Assembly (NCBI GenBank): GCA_944386395.1
Contig: CALXAZ010000087.1
Span: 1 to 16,950, forward strand
DNA from: an uncultured Clostridia bacterium
GTDB taxonomy: Bacteria; Bacillota; Clostridia; Oscillospirales; JAAYOS01
DNA: 16,950 nt
Direction of reading: 5' to 3'
Position numbers and translations under genes: made by a program. Below the pieces are notes generated by a model, which did not search any database, was not told where the DNA came from, and was given only the letters and a program-made list of their open reading frames with translations. Shown in pieces: positions 1 through 6,433 of this stretch (the stretch's first letter is position 1; every line of letters starts with the position of its first letter).

Positions 1-180
1 TTTTTTTTTTTTTTGAATAATAGTGGGATTGGATATTGCAGCGATACCAAAGACTATTATGAATGGCATAAGCCAGCCTATTAATTATTTAAACGCCAGA
101 AATATAATAAGGATAACCGCAGAAAAATATGCCAGGTTTATCAAAAACATACGTCTTTGCTCAACTTTTTCTCTGTTCAA
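1..180 (-). CDS. AI-2E family / YtvI-like membrane protein, N-terminal fragment
   Basis: Reading the minus strand from a TTG at 180 gives 60 codons that run off the window edge. A GGGAGGG ribosome binding site lies 7 nt upstream of the TTG. The only nearby ATG (185-187) runs into a stop after eight codons, so TTG is the likely start. The peptide has a basic, charged head (NREKVEQRRMF), then a hydrophobic segment at about residues 11-30 and a second one starting with GWLMPFIIVFGIAA and ending in NP. This is the usual N-terminus of AI-2E/PerM-type transporters, including the sporulation protein YtvI, where two membrane helices flank a K-W-x-x-P-F motif. The visible C-terminal end (QKKKK) is encoded by a 14-T run at the window edge and may be unreliable. 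The family call rests on about 60 residues; the exact subfamily is inference. Confidence 0.6.
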
Positions 181-224
181 AAAGCATCCCTCCCTGCTTA
201 TATTTTATACAGACGGACAAGGTT

Positions 225-253
225 ATATAATATAATAATGACACAGCCAGCAA
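225..253 (-). promoter_or_regulatory. Possible promoter for the YtvI-like gene
   Basis: On the minus strand, TTGCTG (248-253) and TTATAT (225-230) are 17 nt apart, about 45 nt upstream of the TTG start. An overlapping TATATA gives an 18-nt spacer. The region is very AT-rich, so chance matches are likely. Confidence 0.35.
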
Positions 254-355
254 AAAAAGTAAAGCACGATAAAGATAAAATAAATTTTTGAAAAAAAGTT
301 AAAACAAGTTAAATGTAAACTTTTTGTGAATTTGTCAAAAACACCACAAAAAGGT

Positions 356-384
356 TTGAAAGTTTATAAGAAATGAGCTATACT
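356..384 (+). promoter_or_regulatory. Sigma-A type promoter for the HEAT-repeat gene
   Basis: TTGAAA (356-361) and TATACT (379-384) are separated by exactly 17 nt. Transcription would start near 391, leaving a leader of about 60 nt before the ATG at 451. The rest of the 181-450 gap is AT-rich (many A/T runs at 260-350) and shows nothing else recognisable. Confidence 0.7.
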
Positions 385-450
385 AGAAATAAGTTTTATT
401 GGTTATCAACAAATTGCTTTGCAGTTTATTTATTTGGGAGGAAAAACATT

Positions 451-762
451 ATGAACAGTGAAAAAGTAAAATCTCTTGCGGAAAAAGGTAAGTATGAAAA
501 GCTTATCAAGATTATTGATGGAAAGAAGATAGACCTTGCCATCGAAGCAGCAAAGGTGCTTCCTGCCATAAAAAATGATGAGACATATAATTGCCTTGTC
601 AGGCATATTCGCGATGCTGACAAAAACCTGCGTATTGCAGTGGCAACAGCTCTTGGAGAAATGGGTAACGAAAGAGGCAAGGCACATCTGCAGCATATGG
701 CTGAGCATGACAGCGACCCTGATGTTGTTGCAGCGGCTCTGGCTGCTGAAAAGAAACTTTAA
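451..762 (+). CDS. Small HEAT-repeat protein
   Basis: This is a 103-aa soluble protein. The start at 451 is preceded by GGGAGG (435-440). An in-frame ATG at 373 lies inside the promoter and has no ribosome binding site, so it is rejected. The sequence reads as paired amphipathic helices. Residues 55-76 (DADKNLRIAVATALGEMG) match the second half of a canonical HEAT/PBS-lyase repeat, where an acidic residue, an arginine and the A-x-x-A-L-G core line the inner helix. A second degenerate repeat follows (DSDPDVVAAALAA, 87-99), and residues 25-50 look like a first one. Such repeats build protein-protein scaffolds; no catalytic residues are visible. It has its own promoter and a strong terminator, so it forms its own transcription unit, though the terminator abuts the next gene. 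The partner is unknown. Confidence 0.8.
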   Translation: MNSEKVKSLAEKGKYEKLIKIIDGKKIDLAIEAAKVLPAIKNDETYNCLVRHIRDADKNLRIAVATALGEMGNERGKAHLQHMAEHDSDPDVVAAALAAEKKL

Positions 763-770
763 ACTTTCAG

Positions 771-797
771 GACCGGGGTTTTCCCCGGTCTTTTTTT
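771..797 (+). terminator. Intrinsic terminator after the HEAT-repeat gene
   Basis: GACCGGGG (771-778), a TTTT loop and CCCCGGTC (783-790) form a perfect 8-bp GC-rich stem followed by seven T (791-797). The ribosome binding site of the next gene (GGAGAA, 798-803) begins immediately after the T-run. Confidence 0.9.
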
Positions 798-807
798 GGA
801 GAATTTT

Positions 808-1812
808 ATGAAATATTATTTTATGATAAATCCGTCTCATGGAAGAATATTCATAGAAAACACATTAAATATAGGTGCTGAAGAGCTCAGAGTGCTTTTT
901 GGAAAAGCGGATGTAAAAGCATATCCGGAGACGCTTTGTGGGGTGGAGTATATATGTGCCGAATCTGCAAATCCCATCCCTGTCGAAATTTTTTCAAAAG
1001 CATCATTTATTGCAGCTGCTTTTGAAGAATACGGTAATGGGCTTCTTAAGCCTCAGGAACTGAAAAAATTTGAAGGACTTCCTGATAACTTGAATAACAT
1101 ATTGAAATATACGGGCAAAACCAATGAGCTTTTTACAAGATTGCTTGTAAACCTGGCGGACAGCATACGCAAGACAGAGACAGATGTGCCGGTTTTGCTT
1201 GATCCTGTGGCAGGAAGGGGAACCACTCTGTTCGAGGCGGCGATAAGGGGCTGGACTGCGGAGGGAGTGGAGACAAATGACCGATGGAGCCACGAATCAG
1301 AAGTTTATTTTGTTAAATATCTGGAGCGTGGTAGATACAAGCACAAGAGGACGGTAGAAAAAAGAAGCGATGGCTCAGGAAGAAAAATTGCAGATGTTGT
1401 ATCGGTGAGCTACGCTACTGTAAGGTCGGACTGGGATGCGGGCGACACAAGAGAAATAAGGTTCTTTCATGGCGATACTGTGATCCTGGATGGTTTCATA
1501 CGTAAGAATAGTGTTGATATGATTGTGGCAGATTTGCCATATGGCGTGCAGCATGCAAGCCACGTAAGTGGAAGAAGGATCAGAGGAGCTGAAGCGCTGC
1601 TTGAAAAAGCAATCGCAGCATGGAGAAAAGTATTAAAGCGCGGAGGAAGTGCAGTATTGTCATATAATGCGAATACCACCGATATGAAAATACTTCAAAG
1701 TATCCTTGCGGATACTGGTTTTGCTGTTGATGAAGACATCTCGAATGGGAGATTCCGGCATAGGGTAGACCAGTCGATAGAAAGAGATATTATAGCGGCA
1801 ATAAAAGAATGA
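808..1812 (+). CDS. Class I SAM-dependent methyltransferase, Trm11/UPF0020-like (RNA guanine-N2 type)
   Basis: 334 aa. The ATG at 808 is 4 nt after GGAGAA; the in-frame TTG at 796 lies inside the upstream terminator and is rejected. The C-terminal half is a Rossmann-fold methyltransferase. Motif I, which binds SAM, is DPVAGRGTT (132-140), with an acidic residue after the next strand (EGVETND, 152-158). Motif IV is ADLPYG (241-246), the (D/N)-P-P-Y type signature of base N-methyltransferases in the DLPYG form seen in Trm11/Trm14-like tRNA enzymes. A glycine-rich GGSAVLSYN strand follows. The N-terminal 120 residues lack an obvious THUMP domain but resemble the N-terminal part of small UPF0020 relatives. 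The likely role is N2-methylation of a guanosine in structured RNA; the exact target is unknown. No promoter fits between the terminator and this gene, so it relies on readthrough or a promoter inside the upstream gene. Confidence 0.75.
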   Translation: MKYYFMINPSHGRIFIENTLNIGAEELRVLFGKADVKAYPETLCGVEYICAESANPIPVEIFSKASFIAAAFEEYGNGLLKPQELKKFEGLPDNLNNILKYTGKTNELFTRLLVNLADSIRKTETDVPVLLDPVAGRGTTLFEAAIRGWTAEGVETNDRWSHESEVYFVKYLERGRYKHKRTVEKRSDGSGRKIADVVSVSYATVRSDWDAGDTREIRFFHGDTVILDGFIRKNSVDMIVADLPYGVQHASHVSGRRIRGAEALLEKAIAAWRKVLKRGGSAVLSYNANTTDMKILQSILADTGFAVDEDISNGRFRHRVDQSIERDIIAAIKE

Positions 1813-1923
1813 GAAAAGGTGCTTTATATGATGCTGAACGGCAAAATTTTAGCAATTACAGTTTGAAAATTGAGACGCAGGGCGCCTCAACACTAAACCA
1901 TAATGAGAGAAAGGCGGAAGAGC

Positions 1924-3522
1924 ATGAAACTTAGTTTTTTCGGAGCGGATAAAGCGGTTACTGGAAGTTGCCATTGTCTTGAGGTAGCAGGGACCAAAAT
2001 ACTCATCGACTGCGGATTACAGCAGGGGCGTGATGAACTGGATAACGAACAGCTTCCCTTTGACCCGGTAGATATAGATTACGTGGTAGTTACTCATGCG
2101 CATATTGACCATTCAGGTCGTTTGCCGCTTCTTGTCAAGCGTGGATTTAAAGGAACCGTACTTTGTACGAGACTTACAGGTGAGCTTTTATCTATAATGC
2201 TCCGTGATAGTGCACATATACAGGAAAGCGATGCAGAGTGGGAAAACCGGAAGGGTAAGCGAGCGGGGAAAGAAGTTGTTGAGCCACTGTATACTCTCAA
2301 CGATGTGGATGATCTGATGGGGCTTATTCAAACCGCTGAGTATGGGGAGATACTTCAGGTGACAGACAATGTTGAGCTGAGATTCCGGGACGCAGGGCAC
2401 CTTCTTGGTTCGGCATATGCAGAAATATGGGCAGTAGAAAATGGAATAGAAAAGAAAATAGTTTTTTCAGGAGATATAGGCAACAAAAATCAGCCTATAA
2501 TATGTGATCCGACCATTGTTGATACGGCTGATTATGTTGTTATGGAAAGCACATATGGCGACAGAAATCACGATGAAAGCGAGACATTTTCGTATGAGGA
2601 GGAGCTTGCAAAAATAATTGATGACACGTTTCAAAGAGGTGGAAACGTCATAATACCATCGTTTGCTGTCGGAAGAACACAAGAAATACTCTATTTTATA
2701 CGCGAGATGAAAGAGCAGGGGCTTGTAAAATATGCTCCCGATTTTCCGGTATATATAGACAGCCCTCTTGCAGAAGAGGCAACCAAGATATACTCGGGAG
2801 ATCTGACGGGATATCTTGACGCAGCGGCAAAGGAAATTGCAGAAAATGGTGTGGCAATGTTTACCTTCCCTGGTCTAAGGCTCAGTCGGACGTCTGAAGA
2901 GTCGAAACAGCTCAATCTCGACATGACGCCCAAAGTGATTATATCTGCGAGCGGAATGTGCGATGCGGGCCGCATACGTCATCACCTCAAGCATAATCTC
3001 TGGAGACCAGAGAGCACAATAGTTTTTGTTGGATATCAGGCAGAGGGAAGCCTTGGAAGGCATTTATTAAATGGAGCTACAAGTGTAAAAATGTTTGGCG
3101 AGGAAATTGCTGTACGCGCAAAACTTGTCCGGCTACAGGGAATGTCGTCGCATGCAGACCGGGATGGTCTGATAGAGTGGATAACGTCAGTCAACCCAAA
3201 GCCGCAGCATGTATTTGTAGTGCATGGCGATATCGATGTGGTACCCAAATTTGTGGATACATTAAAAGAACTTGGGATATCGGCTCATGCGCCAGACTAT
3301 ACTGAGGAGTATGATCTGCTGCGTGGTATGGTAATAAAAACCGGTATTGCGCCAGCCAGGAAAAAAACAGCCCAACCGAAAGAATCTGCTGCTTATCAGA
3401 AGCTTATTTCTATTGGACAGGAGCTTATCGAGGTTATCAAGGAAAACCGAGGTGGGACGAACAAGGATCTAAAGAAATTTGCCGAACAGATAAACGACCT
3501 TGTGGAAAAGTGGAAAAGATAA
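1924..3522 (+). CDS. MBL-fold / beta-CASP RNA-processing metallohydrolase (CPSF/YSH1-like)
   Basis: 532 aa. The ATG at 1924 is chosen because AAAGGCGG sits 6-8 nt upstream; the in-frame ATG at 1903 has no ribosome binding site. The metallo-beta-lactamase motifs are HAHIDH (58-63, motif 2), DAGHLLGSA (156-164, motif 3) and SGDIG (182-186, motif 4), a full set of zinc ligands. The beta-CASP signatures follow: MESTYGDR (207-214, motif A acidic residue), SASGMCDAGR with downstream histidines (341-354, motif B) and SHADRDGL (409-416, motif C). This places it with the KH-less CPSF73/YSH1-like bacterial RNA nucleases (COG1236), which act as endo- or exonucleases on RNA in the cytoplasm. The last 60 residues are charged and probably helical. 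It follows the RNA methyltransferase by 111 nt with no terminator between them, so a shared transcript for RNA maturation is plausible. Confidence 0.88.
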   Translation: MKLSFFGADKAVTGSCHCLEVAGTKILIDCGLQQGRDELDNEQLPFDPVDIDYVVVTHAHIDHSGRLPLLVKRGFKGTVLCTRLTGELLSIMLRDSAHIQESDAEWENRKGKRAGKEVVEPLYTLNDVDDLMGLIQTAEYGEILQVTDNVELRFRDAGHLLGSAYAEIWAVENGIEKKIVFSGDIGNKNQPIICDPTIVDTADYVVMESTYGDRNHDESETFSYEEELAKIIDDTFQRGGNVIIPSFAVGRTQEILYFIREMKEQGLVKYAPDFPVYIDSPLAEEATKIYSGDLTGYLDAAAKEIAENGVAMFTFPGLRLSRTSEESKQLNLDMTPKVIISASGMCDAGRIRHHLKHNLWRPESTIVFVGYQAEGSLGRHLLNGATSVKMFGEEIAVRAKLVRLQGMSSHADRDGLIEWITSVNPKPQHVFVVHGDIDVVPKFVDTLKELGISAHAPDYTEEYDLLRGMVIKTGIAPARKKTAQPKESAAYQKLISIGQELIEVIKENRGGTNKDLKKFAEQINDLVEKWKR

Positions 3523-3556
3523 AAAAGAGCCGGTATATTAACCGGCTTTTTTATTT
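3521..3556. terminator. Bidirectional terminator between convergent genes
   Basis: The stem is AGCCGGT (3528-3534) with ACCGGCT (3541-3547) and loop ATATTA. On the plus strand it is followed by TTTTTTATTTG. On the minus strand the A-run at 3521-3526 supplies six U. It ends both the metallohydrolase gene and the ECF S-component gene. Confidence 0.88.
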
Positions 3557-3559
3557 GTT

Positions 3560-4147
3560 TTATTCAATTGCCCCACGGGTTAAAGGTAACCGCCGAAGAA
3601 GGCGCATACCCCATCCGGAGAACGCAAGTATGAGCCCGGCATTGGTAAGGGCATGGGCAAGGTCGAAGCTGAAGCTTGAGATGCAGGAGGCGGCAAAAGT
3701 TTCTGGAGTAAGAGGCATCATTCCGGCTAGAAACCACCACATATTCATCCCCCAACCAAATATAAATCCCCATATGAAGCCGTATGTGATACGTAGATAC
3801 AGCTTTCCGTTCATCGGTTTATAGGAAAGCAATCCCATAATTCCCCAGAAAAACATTTGGTATATCGTCCAGGGACCGATGCCGGCAAAAAGGCTGGAAA
3901 TAAAAGCGGTTATGATGCCACAAAAAAATCCAGCAGAATTGCCAAGAACAGCGCCACATATCATAATTATAAAAGATGCCGGTTGCACTGAGGGTATAGA
4001 CAAAAAAAGAGTCCGACCAGCAGAAGCGAGCGCTGCAAGGATAGCTACTGCACACATGCCTTTTATGCCAAGGCGGAGAAAGCTTTTTGAAGTTCCAAGC
4101 ATTATTGCGCCTAGTATTATTAGTATAATTATCTCAGCCATAGTCAT
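3560..4147 (-). CDS. ECF transporter S component (substrate-binding membrane subunit)
   Basis: This is a very hydrophobic 195-aa protein with about six predicted membrane segments (roughly residues 3-18, 29-47, 57-75, 78-90, 95-107 and 125-145, with a further C-terminal segment). The middle part has the pattern common to energy-coupling factor S components: small residues and glycines in GAVLGNSAGFFCGIITAFIS (65-84) and an aromatic GPWTIYQMFFWG stretch (90-101). Such subunits bind a vitamin or trace compound and dock on a shared EcfT/EcfA/EcfA' module, which is not encoded in this window. The ligand cannot be deduced. The start ATG (4145-4147) overlaps the upstream stop as ATGA, so translation is probably coupled; a second ATG (4139-4141) is also possible. 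The gene ends 4 nt before the shared terminator stem. The S-component call is from overall pattern and is moderately sure. Confidence 0.65.
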   Translation of the reverse strand: MTMAEIIILIILGAIMLGTSKSFLRLGIKGMCAVAILAALASAGRTLFLSIPSVQPASFIIMICGAVLGNSAGFFCGIITAFISSLFAGIGPWTIYQMFFWGIMGLLSYKPMNGKLYLRITYGFIWGFIFGWGMNMWWFLAGMMPLTPETFAASCISSFSFDLAHALTNAGLILAFSGWGMRLLRRLPLTRGAIE

Positions 4148-4848
4148 CTGTGAATATCGTAAGTCCGCTCCGGAGTTATCCTGTGCTCGCAGACGGATAT
4201 GAGAAACTGGTATAGAGGCGCAAGAAGCTGAAAATCAGCAATAAGCCGATCCGGTAATCCATCGCCAAAACAGGTAGACGGATCCTCCTCGGTGTGCATC
4301 ATGTATACCGATTTGCGGTCGAGCCATATCCTGAGCTCGGCAGACATATCGGGATATTTAGAACGTTTGTATGCCCCGTCGGTGTCAAAAGTAAACCTAT
4401 CTTGCTTTTTAAGCGCTCTCTGCGCCTCTTTGAATGATTTGTTGCCGTTCAGTATCAGAGATCTGTAACTTTCGAGATAGCTGGAGTCAGCCATATACAT
4501 GCCGCAGCCCCACCATGCGTATGCCGGTCTAAGCTCAAAGAAAAATGATGGGTAGTTGGGATAGAGCTTTTTATCCCGCCTGAAAAAAAGCCACATGCTA
4601 TCGCGATATTTGGATTTGTCCTTTGAAAAACGCGTGTCGCGGTGTATACGTGAGATGGTGCGTGTTACCTTGGGTTCTGTCACCATTTCCGGATCTATAT
4701 CGAGCATGTAAGGCGCTATATTTTCCACAAGCGCCTGAAAAGGATGAAGAAGATATTTTTCGTAATCACCTCTGTGTTCTTCAAACCATATTTTGGAATT
4801 ATTTATTCTGTTTTCAAACATAAAGTCAAGAGTCTGCTGTGTAAACAT
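4144..4848 (-). CDS. DUF2461 family protein
   Basis: 234 aa. The ATG at 4846-4848 follows GGAGGT with a 5-6 nt spacer. Extending the frame to 4953 would add a 35-residue hydrophobic stretch with no ribosome binding site that overlaps the promoter, so it is rejected. The sequence has the DUF2461/TIGR02453 pattern: an N-terminal TLDFMFENRINNSKIWFEEH motif (residues 5-24), then TRTISRIHRDTRFSKDKSKY in the middle and a FFFELRPAYAWWGCGMY block. The family is cytoplasmic, widespread and of unknown biochemical function; the conserved R-I-x-R-D-x-R-F-x-x-D-K-x-P/K-Y segment suggests binding of a charged ligand. It is the first gene of a two-gene unit with the ECF S component, with a 4-nt overlap. Confidence 0.8.
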   Translation of the reverse strand: MFTQQTLDFMFENRINNSKIWFEEHRGDYEKYLLHPFQALVENIAPYMLDIDPEMVTEPKVTRTISRIHRDTRFSKDKSKYRDSMWLFFRRDKKLYPNYPSFFFELRPAYAWWGCGMYMADSSYLESYRSLILNGNKSFKEAQRALKKQDRFTFDTDGAYKRSKYPDMSAELRIWLDRKSVYMMHTEEDPSTCFGDGLPDRLIADFQLLAPLYQFLISVCEHRITPERTYDIHR

Positions 4849-4882
4849 ATTGACCTCCGTGGGTATTATTACTGCCAATAAT

Positions 4883-4911
4883 ATGCTACATGCAGAAAAG
4901 AAAAATGTCAA
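4883..4911 (-). promoter_or_regulatory. Promoter for the DUF2461-ECF unit
   Basis: On the minus strand, TTGACA (4906-4911) is a perfect -35 and TAGCAT (4883-4888) a fair -10, separated by 17 nt. The start would lie about 30 nt upstream of the ATG. Confidence 0.6.
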
Positions 4912-5017
4912 GACAGATAGTATAGGATAGAGGCAGTTTTCATTTTGGGACATGGTGTTGACATGTGTTTTGGTAAGTTTTCAACATTGTGGGCTTTAAA
5001 TTTTGCAAAAAAGGAAA

Positions 5018-5031
5018 TGAAAGCGTTATCA
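5018..5031 (+). promoter_or_regulatory. cre box (CcpA catabolite control site)
   Basis: TGAAAGCGTTATCA fits the Gram-positive cre consensus TGWAANCGNTNWCA at every position. It lies just upstream of the -35 element at 5040, centred about 50 bp before the predicted start. CcpA sites at that distance (as known upstream of ackA in Bacillus) can activate; sites over or after the promoter repress. CcpA itself is not in the window. Confidence 0.7.
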
Positions 5032-5039
5032 AAAAACAG

Positions 5040-5068
5040 TTGCATATACTTTTAGTACATGGTAATAT
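5040..5068 (+). promoter_or_regulatory. Promoter for the Gfo/Idh/MocA gene
   Basis: TTGCAT (5040-5045), a 17-nt spacer and TAATAT (5063-5068). The leader to the ATG at 5142 is about 65 nt. The 4849-5141 gap therefore holds two divergent promoters and a cre box. Confidence 0.6.
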
Positions 5069-5141
5069 ATACATATAAAAAGCAGTGCTCAGCTATAAAA
5101 TAAAGGGCTGCTGAAAAATTTAAAGAAAAGAGGAAACAGTA

Positions 5142-6230
5142 ATGGCAAAATTGAGATTTGGTTTTATTGGTTGTGGTAGCATAGCCAACAGCAAACATTT
5201 TCCAGGTGTTGCAGCCAATGCTGATGAAGCGGATATGGTTGCGTTCTGCGACCTTATTATCGAGCGTGCTCAGGCTGCGGCAGCAAAATATGGAACGCCG
5301 GACGCAAAGGTATATACCGATTATCATGACCTTCTGGCAGACCCAACGATCGATGCTGTACATGTTCTGACGCCTAATGTCGCACACTGTGAAATAACGG
5401 TTGCTGCCTTTGAGGCGGGCAAGCATGTTCTTTGTGAGAAGCCAATGGCAGCAACTAAAGAAGATGCCAAAAAGATGATTGAGGCGCGTGACAAGAGCGG
5501 AAAACTGCTAACGATAGGCTACCAGTATCGCCATTTTGAGTACAATAAGATAATGAAAAAAGCGGTGGAGGCAGGGACAGTAGGGGACATCTACTATGCT
5601 GAAGCGTCTGCCATTAGACGCCGGGGAGTGCCAACGCGCGGAGTGTTTACTGATAAATCGAAGCAGGGCGGCGGTCCGCTTATAGATATAGGCACGCATG
5701 CGCTTGATTTAACTCTTTGGATGATGCAGAATTATGAGGTCGAGAGCGTGACTGGTGTTGCGTTTGAAAAGCTAGGGAAGCTGCTCCGCCCGGAAGAGCA
5801 GGGACAGACCCGAGGTGCATGGGATCCCGATACATACGAGGTCGAGGATTCGGCGTTTGGCTTTATTCGTATGAAGAATGGTGCTGTTATAAATCTGAGA
5901 GCATCATGGGCTATCAATATGGCGGATACGCCATCCTGGGTTCTGCTTTGCGGTACTAAGGGTGGACTGGATGCGCCTGGTGGCAAGGTAAGGCTTAATA
6001 ACGTTATTGCCGGGCAGCTGGCAATAGCTGAGTTGGGAGCTCCGGCACCGCGCGGTGGTATGCAGCTTGGCGGTGCATCGATAACGCCTGAGGCGAAAAT
6101 ATTTATTGATGCAATAAATGGCAAAGGCGAGTTGTTTGTAAAGGCGGAAGAAGCATATACGGTTACAAGAGTGCTTGATGCTATCTATGAGTCATCAAGA
6201 ACCGGAAAGACGATATATTTTAACGACTAA
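5142..6230 (+). CDS. Gfo/Idh/MocA family NAD(P)-dependent oxidoreductase
   Basis: 362 aa, normal for the family. GAGGAA lies about 8 nt before the ATG. The N-terminal Rossmann domain begins with GFIGCGSIA (7-15), the dinucleotide-binding loop. The hallmark CEKPMA (98-103) carries the conserved lysine of the EKP motif. The C-terminal alpha/beta domain carries GGGPLIDIGTHALDL (176-190), where Asp182 and His186 match the catalytic D-x-G-x-H signature. Members oxidise or reduce a hydroxyl of a sugar, inositol or related polyol, and some do redox-assisted eliminations. The exact substrate cannot be read from the motifs. It is a single-gene unit with its own promoter, a perfect cre box and a terminator, consistent with control by carbon source. 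No transporter or kinase for a specific sugar sits beside it. Confidence 0.88.
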   Translation: MAKLRFGFIGCGSIANSKHFPGVAANADEADMVAFCDLIIERAQAAAAKYGTPDAKVYTDYHDLLADPTIDAVHVLTPNVAHCEITVAAFEAGKHVLCEKPMAATKEDAKKMIEARDKSGKLLTIGYQYRHFEYNKIMKKAVEAGTVGDIYYAEASAIRRRGVPTRGVFTDKSKQGGGPLIDIGTHALDLTLWMMQNYEVESVTGVAFEKLGKLLRPEEQGQTRGAWDPDTYEVEDSAFGFIRMKNGAVINLRASWAINMADTPSWVLLCGTKGGLDAPGGKVRLNNVIAGQLAIAELGAPAPRGGMQLGGASITPEAKIFIDAINGKGELFVKAEEAYTVTRVLDAIYESSRTGKTIYFND

Positions 6231-6243
6231 GTATAAAAAGCTG

Positions 6244-6271
6244 AAAGGTCCTGAATATTCAGGACCTTTTT
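6244..6271 (+). terminator. Intrinsic terminator after the Gfo/Idh/MocA gene
   Basis: AAAGGTCCTGAATATTCAGG continuing to ACCTTT (6244-6269) is a perfect 26-nt palindrome, giving a stem of up to 12 bp ending in TTTTT. It is symmetric and could act on either strand. Confidence 0.88.
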
Positions 6272-6356
6272 AGCACCTATTTTGATATAGAGATAAAAGT
6301 ATTTCAAACTGTAAAAATTTAAAAAAATAAAGTTTTAGTTAAAATAAAATAATAGG

Positions 6357-6385
6357 TTGACTATGTAGTGATTTTGTAATATCAT
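6357..6385 (+). promoter_or_regulatory. Promoter for the MATE exporter gene
   Basis: TTGACT (6357-6362), a 17-nt spacer and TATCAT (6380-6385). An A/T-rich tract directly upstream (6310-6352) could serve as an UP element. Confidence 0.6.
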
Positions 6386-6433
6386 ATAAAACTGTAAATA
6401 TTATAATATATTTCAAAAGGAGATAGGCTTAAC

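Noticed and set aside
23..235. 70-codon plus-strand reading frame at the left edge
   Set aside because: It is antisense to the YtvI-like N-terminus, which has a ribosome binding site and a convincing membrane-protein pattern; the plus frame has neither.
373..450. N-terminal extension of the HEAT-repeat protein from ATG 373
   Set aside because: It overlaps the -10 element at 379-384 and has no ribosome binding site, while ATG 451 has GGGAGG.
1870..1890. TTGAG...CTCAA inverted repeat upstream of the metallohydrolase gene
   Set aside because: Only 5 + 2 bp with mismatches and no T-run or promoter context, so not listed as an operator or terminator.
4849..4953. Hydrophobic N-terminal extension of the DUF2461 protein, which would look like a signal peptide
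   Set aside because: It covers the -10/-35 promoter on the same strand and lacks a ribosome binding site; family members start at the shorter form.
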